The position numbers and the translations under genes were made by a program. This document shows positions 5,529 through 12,509 of a DNA stretch of 34,607 nt, piece after piece (within the stretch, counting starts at the first letter, position 1; every line of letters starts with the position of its first letter). The notes beneath the pieces were generated by a model. That model was not told the origin of the DNA and ran no database searches. It worked only from the letters and a program-made list of their open reading frames with translations. Origin of the DNA: Actinomycetota bacterium (GTDB taxonomy: Bacteria > Actinomycetota > Thermoleophilia > UBA2241); contig PKYG01000106.1 of the NCBI GenBank assembly GCA_003132585.1, forward strand, positions 1 to 34,607, read 5' to 3'.

Positions 5529-7567
5529 CGACGTCGGGCACACCGGCGCCGGCATCGCGGGCAGCGCGCGCGATTCTGCTTGCCGTCGCGCTGGTGCTGA
5601 TCGTCTCCGCCTCTCTCCGTTTCTATCGGCTCGGTGCCCCCTCCGACTTGATCTTTGACGAGGTCTACTACGCCAAGGACGCCAAGACGATCCTCGACGG
5701 CAAGATCGGGCCGATGGGCTACTACAAGTGGGAGCCGGGCAAGGAGATCTCGTGGCCGCACCCGGAGATGGGCAAGTTCGCGATCGCCGCGGGCATCGCC
5801 GTCGCCCACAACACCCCCGTGGGGCGACGGCTCACTCCGGCGATCGCAGGGTTCCTGATCATCGCCCTCGTCTACCCCATCGCGCGGCGACTCGACCTCT
5901 CGCCCGAGTGGTCGCTGGCGGCGCTCGTGCTCGCCGCCGCCGACCCGCTCGGTATCGCCCAGTCGCGCATCGCCACGCTCGATGTCTTCGTCGCCTTCTG
6001 GACCGTCCTGTGTGTCTACCTGACGCTGCGCTACGTGCAGGAAGGCCGGCGACGACGCTGGCTGGCGCTCGCCGGCCTGTCGGCCGGTATGGCTCTCGGG
6101 ACGAAATGGTCGGGGGCGCTCGCTTCGCTGGCGGCGCTGGCCCTGCTCATCGCCCTGCGCGAGCGACGGCAGCGACCCGACGACGACCCCTGGATGCTCG
6201 ACACCATTGCCGCCGACGTACGCGCGAGCATCTGGCCGGTAGTCCTGCTGGTCGTGCTGCCGCCGCTCGTCTATTTCGCAAGCTACACGCAGTACTTTGC
6301 CAGCGGCCATCTGTCGGGGCCGTGGTGGGACTTCCGCCCCTGGTGGATGCACTCCGCCTACGATCAGTGGTGGGAGCTGCAGCGGCAGATGTGGTACTTC
6401 AATCTGCATCTGAGCGCGCCGCACACGTACGCGTCGAAGGCGGGGACGTGGATCTTCGACGCGCGCCCGGTCTGGTACTACTTCCAGGACTTCGCCGGCA
6501 AGTACCATGGCATCGTCGCCATCGGCAATCCGATCCTCTGGTGGTCGTCGGTGGCGGCGCTCGTGGTGATGACCTCCTTGGCGCTGCGCCGGGTGATGTC
6601 GACGGCCGCTCGCGTCCTCTGGTGGACGGCCGTCGCCATCGTCTTCACCAGCTACTACAGCCACGGGATCCACATCCACCTCGCGACCTTCGGCGGCGCC
6701 CATGATCTCGAACTCAGTCGCCGGTTCTTCTTCTGGATCTCGGTGTACTGGACGTATGTCGCCCTCGGCCTCATCGCGCTGCTCGAGCTCGCGCGTCGTC
6801 GGTCGCGCTTACGCATCGACGCCGCAACCATCGCCGCCACGGTCGCGGCGACCGCACTCCTGCTCGGACTGTCGCTGATCGTCAGCGGGGTCCTCCACCG
6901 GCAGGCGCTCGCGGTGAGCGCCCTTGCGGCGCTGCGCATCGTGGCGCTGGCGGTCGTCGCCCTGTGGCCGGTCGCGAAGCGGCGAATGCTCTTCGCCTTG
7001 CCCGCCGTGCTCGTTGCGCTCCTCTACCTGCCATGGTTCAAGACGTCGCGCACGTCGTTTCTCTACTACATGACACCGGTGGCGCCGTTCATGGCGATCG
7101 TCGTCGCGCAGGCCCTCGGTCGGTGGAGCAGCGCCCGCGGCGCCGAGGCCGAGGACAACGTCGATGACGAGCCGCCGGCAAAAGACGAGGTCGACGCCGG
7201 CGAAGCGTTCCTGGCGGACCGGCGTCGCATCACCATGAAGGTCGCCGCGTTCCTCGCCCTGGCGATCGCCACGGCGCTGCTGTGGTATGTCATCGCGCAC
7301 GGCGCGAACCGTGTCTTCTGGGCGGTGCCCTACAAGAGACTCGCGCCGGGCGCCGCCTACGTCACCGCAGTCTGGGGCATCGCCGTGGTCGTCGTCGGCG
7401 TCGCGGTGCTGTTCTCGCGCCGACTTCAGCCGCTGAGAGCTTACTTCGCTTGGGGCTACATCGGGCTCGTCGTCGGCATCGCGATCGCGTTCCTGCCGGT
7501 GATCATCGACATCGCCAGCAAGCCGGCCGACTACTATCACCTCATGTGGTTCCGCAGCTGGATCTAG
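5525..7567 (+). CDS. protein O-mannosyltransferase-like GT39 polyprenyl-phosphate-dependent glycosyltransferase
   Basis: The 680-aa multispan membrane protein belongs to the dolichyl/polyprenyl-phosphate-mannose protein mannosyltransferase family. The acidic pair Asp45-Glu46 in LIFDEVYYAKDA sits in the first extracytoplasmic loop, where PMTs carry their catalytic DE motif. PHPEMGKF, ESPEW-like and SRIATLDVFVAFW motifs and a FDARPVWYY segment follow, with ten or more hydrophobic helices. Residues around 538-570 form an unusual acidic cytoplasmic-type insert (EDNVDDEPPAKDEVDAGE). Bacterial PMTs add mannose to Ser/Thr of proteins during export. The start is GTG 5525 with GAAGG 6 nt upstream. The divergent secreted protein is a candidate substrate. 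It converges on the argF gene with only 3 nt between the stop codons. A different GT39/GT83 acceptor, such as a lipid, cannot be excluded. Confidence 0.82.
   Translation: MTTSGTPAPASRAARAILLAVALVLIVSASLRFYRLGAPSDLIFDEVYYAKDAKTILDGKIGPMGYYKWEPGKEISWPHPEMGKFAIAAGIAVAHNTPVGRRLTPAIAGFLIIALVYPIARRLDLSPEWSLAALVLAAADPLGIAQSRIATLDVFVAFWTVLCVYLTLRYVQEGRRRRWLALAGLSAGMALGTKWSGALASLAALALLIALRERRQRPDDDPWMLDTIAADVRASIWPVVLLVVLPPLVYFASYTQYFASGHLSGPWWDFRPWWMHSAYDQWWELQRQMWYFNLHLSAPHTYASKAGTWIFDARPVWYYFQDFAGKYHGIVAIGNPILWWSSVAALVVMTSLALRRVMSTAARVLWWTAVAIVFTSYYSHGIHIHLATFGGAHDLELSRRFFFWISVYWTYVALGLIALLELARRRSRLRIDAATIAATVAATALLLGLSLIVSGVLHRQALAVSALAALRIVALAVVALWPVAKRRMLFALPAVLVALLYLPWFKTSRTSFLYYMTPVAPFMAIVVAQALGRWSSARGAEAEDNVDDEPPAKDEVDAGEAFLADRRRITMKVAAFLALAIATALLWYVIAHGANRVFWAVPYKRLAPGAAYVTAVWGIAVVVVGVAVLFSRRLQPLRAYFAWGYIGLVVGIAIAFLPVIIDIASKPADYYHLMWFRSWI
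5879..5960 (+). repeat. parent copy of the 82-bp repeat inside the mannosyltransferase gene
   Basis: This in-frame coding stretch of the mannosyltransferase matches 3805-3886 with five differences (77/82 by eye). Because this copy lies in an intact gene, it is likely the source. Confidence 0.85.
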
Positions 7568-7570
7568 CGT

Positions 7571-8515
7571 CTACGGGATCAGCGCCGCCATGATCGCCTT
7601 CTGCGCGTGCAAGCGGTTCTCGGCCTGATCGAAGACGATCGACTGCGGCGAGTAAACGACGCTTTCGCTGATCTCCTCGCCCCAGTGCGCCGGCAGACAG
7701 TGCATGACGCGCGCCTGCGGGCTGGCCTCGCTGAGCAGCGTCTCGTCGATCTGGTAGCCGGCGAGATCCTTGACGCGGCGAGCATGCTCGGCCTCCTGCC
7801 CCATGCTCGCCCAGGTGTCGGTGTAGAGCACGTCGGCACCCCTGGCAGCCACGTGCGGGTCACGCGCCAGCGCGATCGTCGCGCCCGTCTGCCTCGCGTC
7901 TTCCTGCGCCCACTTGACGACCCACTCTTTGGGCTCATAGCCACCCGGTGTGCAGATGGTGACGTGCATGCCCATCTTGGCGCCGCCGAGCATCAGCGAG
8001 TGGGCGACGTTGTTGCCGTCGCCGACGTAGACCAGACGGCGCTCCTGGAGCCCGCCGAAGTGCTCGCGAATCGTCAGCATGTCGGCCATGATCTGGCACG
8101 GGTGGAAGTCGTCCGTGAGACCGTTGATCACGGGCACTTGCCCGTAGGCGGCCAAGTCGGCGACGTCCTGCTGCGCGAACGTGCGGATCATGATCGCGCT
8201 GGCGTAGCGCGAGAGCACGTTCGCGGTGTCCTTGATCGTCTCCCCGAGCTTGAGCTGGATGTCGCTCGAGGAGAGGAACATCGCGTGCCCGCCGAGCTGA
8301 AACATGCCGACCTCGAAGGACACACGCGTGCGCGTCGAGGATTTCTCGAAGATCATCGCCAGCACGCGGCCCGGAAGCAGCGCGTGCGCCTTACCGGCCC
8401 TTTGGCGGGCTTTGAGATCGGCGGCGAGGTCGAGCAGGCCGCCGATCTCCGCCGGTGTGTAGTCGTGCAGGGTGAGGAAGCTCCTGCCCTTCAATCTCAG
8501 GTCGTTGGCATCCAT
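7571..8515 (-). CDS. argF: ornithine carbamoyltransferase
   Basis: The 314-aa enzyme interconverts ornithine plus carbamoyl phosphate with citrulline plus phosphate in the cytoplasm. Visible motifs are the carbamoyl-phosphate loop SSTRTR, HPCQ with following MADMLT, GDGNNVAHSL, DTWASMGQE (ornithine-binding SMG loop) and HCLPAHWGEEIS with the catalytic Cys. Trp follows HCLPAH where Arg is usual, a small oddity. ATG 8515 has a GAGGGGGG ribosome site. The gene is the last of the ornithine cluster and follows the cyclic-diphosphoglycerate synthetase-like gene by 55 nt. In this context it may work catabolically, phosphorolysing citrulline to feed ornithine oxidation, but the sequence alone also fits arginine biosynthesis. 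No carbamate kinase or arginine deiminase is in the window. Confidence 0.95.
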   Translation of the reverse strand: MDANDLRLKGRSFLTLHDYTPAEIGGLLDLAADLKARQRAGKAHALLPGRVLAMIFEKSSTRTRVSFEVGMFQLGGHAMFLSSSDIQLKLGETIKDTANVLSRYASAIMIRTFAQQDVADLAAYGQVPVINGLTDDFHPCQIMADMLTIREHFGGLQERRLVYVGDGNNVAHSLMLGGAKMGMHVTICTPGGYEPKEWVVKWAQEDARQTGATIALARDPHVAARGADVLYTDTWASMGQEAEHARRVKDLAGYQIDETLLSEASPQARVMHCLPAHWGEEISESVVYSPQSIVFDQAENRLHAQKAIMAALIP

Positions 8516-8570
8516 CGTCCCCCCTCATCGTCACTCGTCGTCGCAGTTCGCCCGCGCATGATTGGCGATT

Positions 8571-9896
8571 CTAGATGAAACCCCGTTCGCTGAGGATGTC
8601 GCGCAGCGTCGGATGGCCGATCTCCTGCAGATCGTAGTCGACACGCACGGCCGGGATCTTGATCTCGACGATGCGGCGCAGATCGATCGGCGTGCCGATC
8701 ACGATCAGCTCCGCACCGGAAGTATTGATCGTCACCTCGAGGTCCTTGAGCTGCTGCTCGGAATAGCCCATCGCCGGCAGCAGCACGCCGATGTTCGGAT
8801 ACTTGTCGAAGGTCGCCTTGATCTCGCCGACCGCGAACGGCCGCGGATCGATGAGCTCGCGGGCGCCGAACTGCAGGGCAGCCACGGTGCCGGCGCCGTA
8901 CTTCATCTCGCCGTGCGTGAGCGTGGGGCCGTCCTCGACGACGAGCACCTTCTTGCCGCGGATCGCCTTGGGATCGTCGACGGTCAGCGGCGAGGCGGCC
9001 ATCACGACCGCCGCGCCGGGGTTGAGGGCGTTGGCGCTGGCGAGCACCGCTTCGACGCCGGCGCGGTCGGCGGTGTCGATCTTGTTGATGACGATCACGT
9101 CGGCCATGCGCATGTTCACTTCACTCGGGTAGTAGCTCGTCTCATTTCCGGCGCGATGCGGGTCGGCGACGGTGATCGCCAGGTCGGCCTTGTAGAACAT
9201 GAAGTCGTTGTTGCCGCCGTCCCAGAGGATGACGTCGGCCTCCTTCTCGGCCGCGCGCAGGATCGCCTCGTAGTCGACGCCGGCGTAGATGATGTTGCCG
9301 ACGGTGACGTGCGGCTCGTACTCCTCCATCTCCTCGATCGTGCAGTCGTGCTTCTTCAGGTCCTCGACCGTCGCGAAGCGCTGCACGGCCTGCTTGACGA
9401 GGTCGCCGTAGGGCATCGGGTGGCGGACTGCGGCGACCTTCTTGCCGGCCTCGCGCAGGATCGTCGCGATCGCGCGCGTCGTCTGGCTCTTGCCGGCGCC
9501 GGTGCGCACGGCACAGATCGAGATCACCGGCTTGGTCGACTTGAGCGCCGTGTACTTCGGCCCCATCAGGATGAAGTCACAACCTAGTGCGTTGACTTGC
9601 GCCGACTTGTGCATCACGTACTCGTACTTGACGTCGGAATAGGCGAACACGACCTGGTCGACCTCGTGCTGCTTGATCAGCGCTTCGAGCTCGGACTCGT
9701 CGTGGATCGCGACCCCGTTCGGGTAGAGCTTGCCGGAGAGCTCGGCGGGGTACTTGCGGTCGTTGATGTACGGGATCTGCGTGGCCGTGAACGCGACCAC
9801 CTCGTAGGCCTCGTTGTCGCGGAAGAACGTGTTGAAGTTGTGAAAGTCGCGGCCGGCGGCTCCCATGATCAGGACCTTGGTTCGACCCTTCGTCAT
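8571..9896 (-). CDS. cyclic 2,3-diphosphoglycerate synthetase family P-loop protein
   Basis: The 441-aa protein has an N-terminal Rossmann-like part (VLIMGAAGRDFHNFN), a P-loop RTGAGKSQTTR with Lys136, VRHPMPYGDL, and a GTPase-like INKIDTAD segment. This pattern is that of COG2403 proteins, related to the archaeal enzyme that closes the phosphoanhydride ring of 2,3-diphosphoglycerate with ATP. Whether this bacterial homologue makes cyclic diphosphoglycerate is unknown; another acyl- or carbamoyl-phosphate reaction is conceivable. ATG 9896 has AGAAGGAG upstream. It lies between orr and argF on the same strand with short gaps (45 and 55 nt), which ties it to ornithine or carbamoyl phosphate metabolism. 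Family membership is fairly sure; the reaction is not. Confidence 0.8.
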   Translation of the reverse strand: MTKGRTKVLIMGAAGRDFHNFNTFFRDNEAYEVVAFTATQIPYINDRKYPAELSGKLYPNGVAIHDESELEALIKQHEVDQVVFAYSDVKYEYVMHKSAQVNALGCDFILMGPKYTALKSTKPVISICAVRTGAGKSQTTRAIATILREAGKKVAAVRHPMPYGDLVKQAVQRFATVEDLKKHDCTIEEMEEYEPHVTVGNIIYAGVDYEAILRAAEKEADVILWDGGNNDFMFYKADLAITVADPHRAGNETSYYPSEVNMRMADVIVINKIDTADRAGVEAVLASANALNPGAAVVMAASPLTVDDPKAIRGKKVLVVEDGPTLTHGEMKYGAGTVAALQFGARELIDPRPFAVGEIKATFDKYPNIGVLLPAMGYSEQQLKDLEVTINTSGAELIVIGTPIDLRRIVEIKIPAVRVDYDLQEIGHPTLRDILSERGFI

Positions 9897-9941
9897 GACT
9901 GCTCCTTCTCTCCGATCGGGCTTCTCCGCGCCACGACAGAC

Positions 9942-11030
9942 TCAGGCCAGCGGTGTGAAGTCTTTGACGACGTACGCTGATGTGAACGCCTGAAGCACGG
10001 AGGCGTAGTTGGGTATGAACGCGATCCGGTCGCCGACGCCCGGGGGCGGATCGACGGCCTCGACGTCGAGGATCATGTGGTCGCTGGAGGCGCCGAGCAC
10101 CTCGACGCGCGGATCGAGCGGGCGCAGCCCCTCGGGCACGATGTCCTGGCGGCCGATGGCGCAGATCGCCCGCCGCCGTTCGCCGCGATCGGCGAAAGTC
10201 GGGCGATTGCCGTAAGCGTCCTGAGCCGCCTCGCCGCTCGGCAGCGACGGCTTGACCCGGCACTCGATGACCGGCGCCTCGACGACGAACGCATCGAGGT
10301 GCAGGCCGTCGATCGGCGCGCGCGTGACTGTGTCCACGCCGAGCACGATCGACTCGCCCACCCGCAGGTTGTCGATCCGCTCCGGGATGCCGCCGCCCTT
10401 GAGCGCACGCCACAGCGTGCTCGAGTTGCCGCCCGAGACGAGAAGGCGACGGCCAAGCTGCCGCTCGGCCGCCTCGCCGAGCTCCACCAGGCGGCCGAGA
10501 TTCGCCGCGGTCGGCACGATCGCCCCGTAGCACGTGAGATTGGTGCCGATGCCTTCGACCGAGATGCCCGAGATGCGCTCGGCCGCGTCGAGAAAGCCGG
10601 GAAGCTCTTGCGGCAGGACGCCTTCGCGCAGGTCGCCGAGGTCGACCATCACGACGACGCGCTGGGCGCGGCCGCCGACGACGGCGGCCGCGCCCAGCGC
10701 GCGCACCGTCTCGAGTTCCGAGTTCAGCGACACGTCGGCGACCCGCACTGTCTCGGCGGCGAGCGTCGGCGTCGGCGAGCGCAGCAGCCACAGCGGCGCC
10801 GGCACCCCGTCGTCTTTCAGTCGCCGGAGATTGGCCAGCCGCGAGTCGCCAATGGCGGTCACGCCGCCGGCGAGCAGCGCGCGCGCGACGGCCGGGCTGC
10901 CGCACGTCACCTTGGTGACGCCGACGAAGGCGACGTCCGGCAGGTGCCGCGTGAGCGCGCGCGCATTCGCCTCGATCTTGGCGAGATCGACGTGGATGGT
11001 GACTTCGGATGTCCTCGCGTCGGTCTGCAT
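9942..11030 (-). CDS. orr: ornithine racemase (alanine racemase-like, PLP fold type III)
   Basis: The 362-aa protein interconverts L- and D-ornithine, feeding the D-specific aminomutase. HVDLAKIEANARAL and VAFVGVTKVTCGSP, with the PLP-binding Lys, open the TIM-barrel domain. LLVSGGNSSTLWRALKGG and RVGESIVLG form the phosphate- and cofactor-binding region, and a beta C-terminal domain follows. These are the features of the Orr/YhfX-like branch rather than cell-wall alanine racemase. The start is ATG 11030 with AGGA 5 nt upstream. A 72-nt gap to the MutL-like gene contains a plausible promoter, so orr may begin a second transcript with the two genes after it. In Clostridium sticklandii orr lies in the same cluster as oraSE, ortAB and ord. 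Confidence 0.88.
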   Translation of the reverse strand: MQTDARTSEVTIHVDLAKIEANARALTRHLPDVAFVGVTKVTCGSPAVARALLAGGVTAIGDSRLANLRRLKDDGVPAPLWLLRSPTPTLAAETVRVADVSLNSELETVRALGAAAVVGGRAQRVVVMVDLGDLREGVLPQELPGFLDAAERISGISVEGIGTNLTCYGAIVPTAANLGRLVELGEAAERQLGRRLLVSGGNSSTLWRALKGGGIPERIDNLRVGESIVLGVDTVTRAPIDGLHLDAFVVEAPVIECRVKPSLPSGEAAQDAYGNRPTFADRGERRRAICAIGRQDIVPEGLRPLDPRVEVLGASSDHMILDVEAVDPPPGVGDRIAFIPNYASVLQAFTSAYVVKDFTPLA

Positions 11031-11046
11031 ATTTCCTATGCAGCAC

Positions 11047-11073
11047 GTTATAGCAGAATGTGGCGACTGGCAA
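11047..11073 (-). promoter_or_regulatory. possible promoter for orr
   Basis: On the minus strand TTGCCA (11073-11068) and TATAAC (11052-11047) are separated by 15 nt, slightly short. The site lies 17 nt upstream of the orr start, in the only sizeable gap within the ornithine cluster. Confidence 0.35.
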
Positions 11074-11102
11074 GCGTCCTGGCGACGCTGCTCGACCCGC
11101 AG

Positions 11103-12476
11103 TTATACGCCGATGCTCCGTCGCATGAGCGTCACAACGGCCTCGGCGGAGAAATGCGCGCTGAGCGCGCCGCAGGCGGCAAAGATGTAGTCGCGGTCGA
11201 GCTCGCAGCGCGCGTCCTTGGGCGGCAGCAGTCGCTCGCCGCCGTTCCTCGCGCGTGCGTCGACCAGCGTCGCCACCCCGCCGGGCAGGCGCGTCAGCGC
11301 ACCGCCGGTGCCGATCAGCAGCCGGCACGCAGTGAGGTCACGGCCGCGGGCCACGGTCTGCCGGCCGGTCGGCGTGTACAGATGCGCCAGCTGGCCGGCG
11401 TGCCGTTGCACGGCAGTGACCGCCGCGAAGTGCGCCAGAGTGAGCGCCGCCGCGACCTCCTCGGGTGTGCGCGGCAGCGCCGGCGGCGGAGCCGCCGGAC
11501 GCTCGCCGGCGGCGAGCATGCCGATCACGTGCGCAGCGCTCACATAGGTGCCCAGGTCGCCTTCGACGCTGCGCTTGCTATGTGGCTGCGGCTCCGTCTG
11601 CAGCGGAGCGATCTCGGGGCTACCGTCGGTCACCGAGTGGACATCCGTCGTGGCGCCACCGACGTCGACGACGACGAGGTCACCGAGGACGTCGGCAAGC
11701 AGCTCGGCGGCGATCAGGACGGCGCCGGGCGTGGGCAGGATCGCACCGTCGACGATGGCGCCGATCCTCTCCATCCCCGGGGCCTGCGTGATGTGCTCTT
11801 CGAACGCGTCGTGGATCGCCGCCCGCGCCGGCACGATGTCGAGCTCGTCGACTCCCGGGTAGACGTTAGCCGTCACCCTCACCTTGAAGCGCGCACGCTC
11901 CAGTAGCGCGCGCGCCTCATCGCTCACCGCCGAGTTACCTCCGTACACGACGATCGGCCGGATCGGCAGCTCCGCCAGCCGGGCGGCGTTGAAGAGGACC
12001 GTGTCGTAGTCGCCGCCCTCCACGCCCCCGGCGAGCAGGATGAGGTTCGGGCGCGCGCCGACGATCTTCGTGAGATCGCCGTCACGCAGGCGACCGGCGG
12101 TCTGATACTCGACGACGCCGCCGGCGCCGAGCGCGGCTTCGCGCGCGGCCATCGCCGTCATGCGCTGTGTGAGACCGTGCACCGTCATGCGCAGGCCGCC
12201 GGCGGCGGAGCTCGTGGCGAGCGTGACGCACGACGCCAGGGCGCCGACCTGCGCTTCGAGATCGGCGCGCGCCGCGTCGACGCCGACCGTCACATCGCCG
12301 TCCTCGACGGAGGTCGGCGCAACGCCCTGGCCGACGAGGATGGGCGTCGCGCCCGCGCCGCTCAGTCCGGCGAATGCGGAGAGGACCGTCGTCGTCGAGC
12401 CGATCTCGGCGACGAGTGCGTCGACGGGACGGGCGCGCCCTGCGGCGCGCCCGTCTCCTGCACTCTGCGCTATCAC
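11103..12476 (-). CDS. MutL/GlmL-type ATPase, probable reactivator of ornithine aminomutase
   Basis: The 457-aa protein has the ASKHA ATPase fold of the GlmL/MutL family that accompanies B12 carbon-skeleton and amino mutases. AEIGSTTT is the first phosphate loop, LVVVDVGGATTDVHSV the second, and LIGTGGALTRLPGG the adenosine loop near the C-terminus. Proteins of this family are thought to release damaged cobalamin from the mutase. In clostridial ornithine clusters the equivalent gene lies just after oraE, as here (33-nt gap). The start is GTG 12476; no ATG, GTG or TTG lies between it and the first motif. The ribosome site is weak. The first 17 codons contain a 12-bp perfect inverted repeat. 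Confidence 0.86.
   Translation of the reverse strand: MIAQSAGDGRAAGRARPVDALVAEIGSTTTVLSAFAGLSGAGATPILVGQGVAPTSVEDGDVTVGVDAARADLEAQVGALASCVTLATSSAAGGLRMTVHGLTQRMTAMAAREAALGAGGVVEYQTAGRLRDGDLTKIVGARPNLILLAGGVEGGDYDTVLFNAARLAELPIRPIVVYGGNSAVSDEARALLERARFKVRVTANVYPGVDELDIVPARAAIHDAFEEHITQAPGMERIGAIVDGAILPTPGAVLIAAELLADVLGDLVVVDVGGATTDVHSVTDGSPEIAPLQTEPQPHSKRSVEGDLGTYVSAAHVIGMLAAGERPAAPPPALPRTPEEVAAALTLAHFAAVTAVQRHAGQLAHLYTPTGRQTVARGRDLTACRLLIGTGGALTRLPGGVATLVDARARNGGERLLPPKDARCELDRDYIFAACGALSAHFSAEAVVTLMRRSIGV
12428..12455 (-). promoter_or_regulatory. strong GC hairpin in the first codons of the MutL-like gene
   Basis: Positions 12428-12439 and 12444-12455 are perfect reverse complements (12 bp, GACGGGCGCGCC type) with a 4-nt loop. 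It lies within codons about 8-17 after the GTG start. There is no U-run, so it is not a standard terminator; it could slow translation or stabilise upstream mRNA. Confidence 0.5.
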
Positions 12477-12509
12477 GCGGTCGCCATCGGATCGGCCGAT
12501 CGCATGCGA

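Noticed and set aside
5498-6703. Minus-strand open frame of about 400 codons under the mannosyltransferase gene
   Set aside because: Low-complexity Asp/Arg-rich antisense translation with no ribosome site or family motif.
9577-11906. Long open frames on both strands across the orr and MutL-like region
   Set aside because: Their translations are Arg/Ala-rich without domains and lie opposite or out of frame to well-supported genes. They are by-products of high GC.
12431-12452. Rho-independent terminator ending the oraE transcript
   Set aside because: There is no U-run, and the only possible MutL-like start lies upstream of the hairpin, so the stem is inside the coding region.
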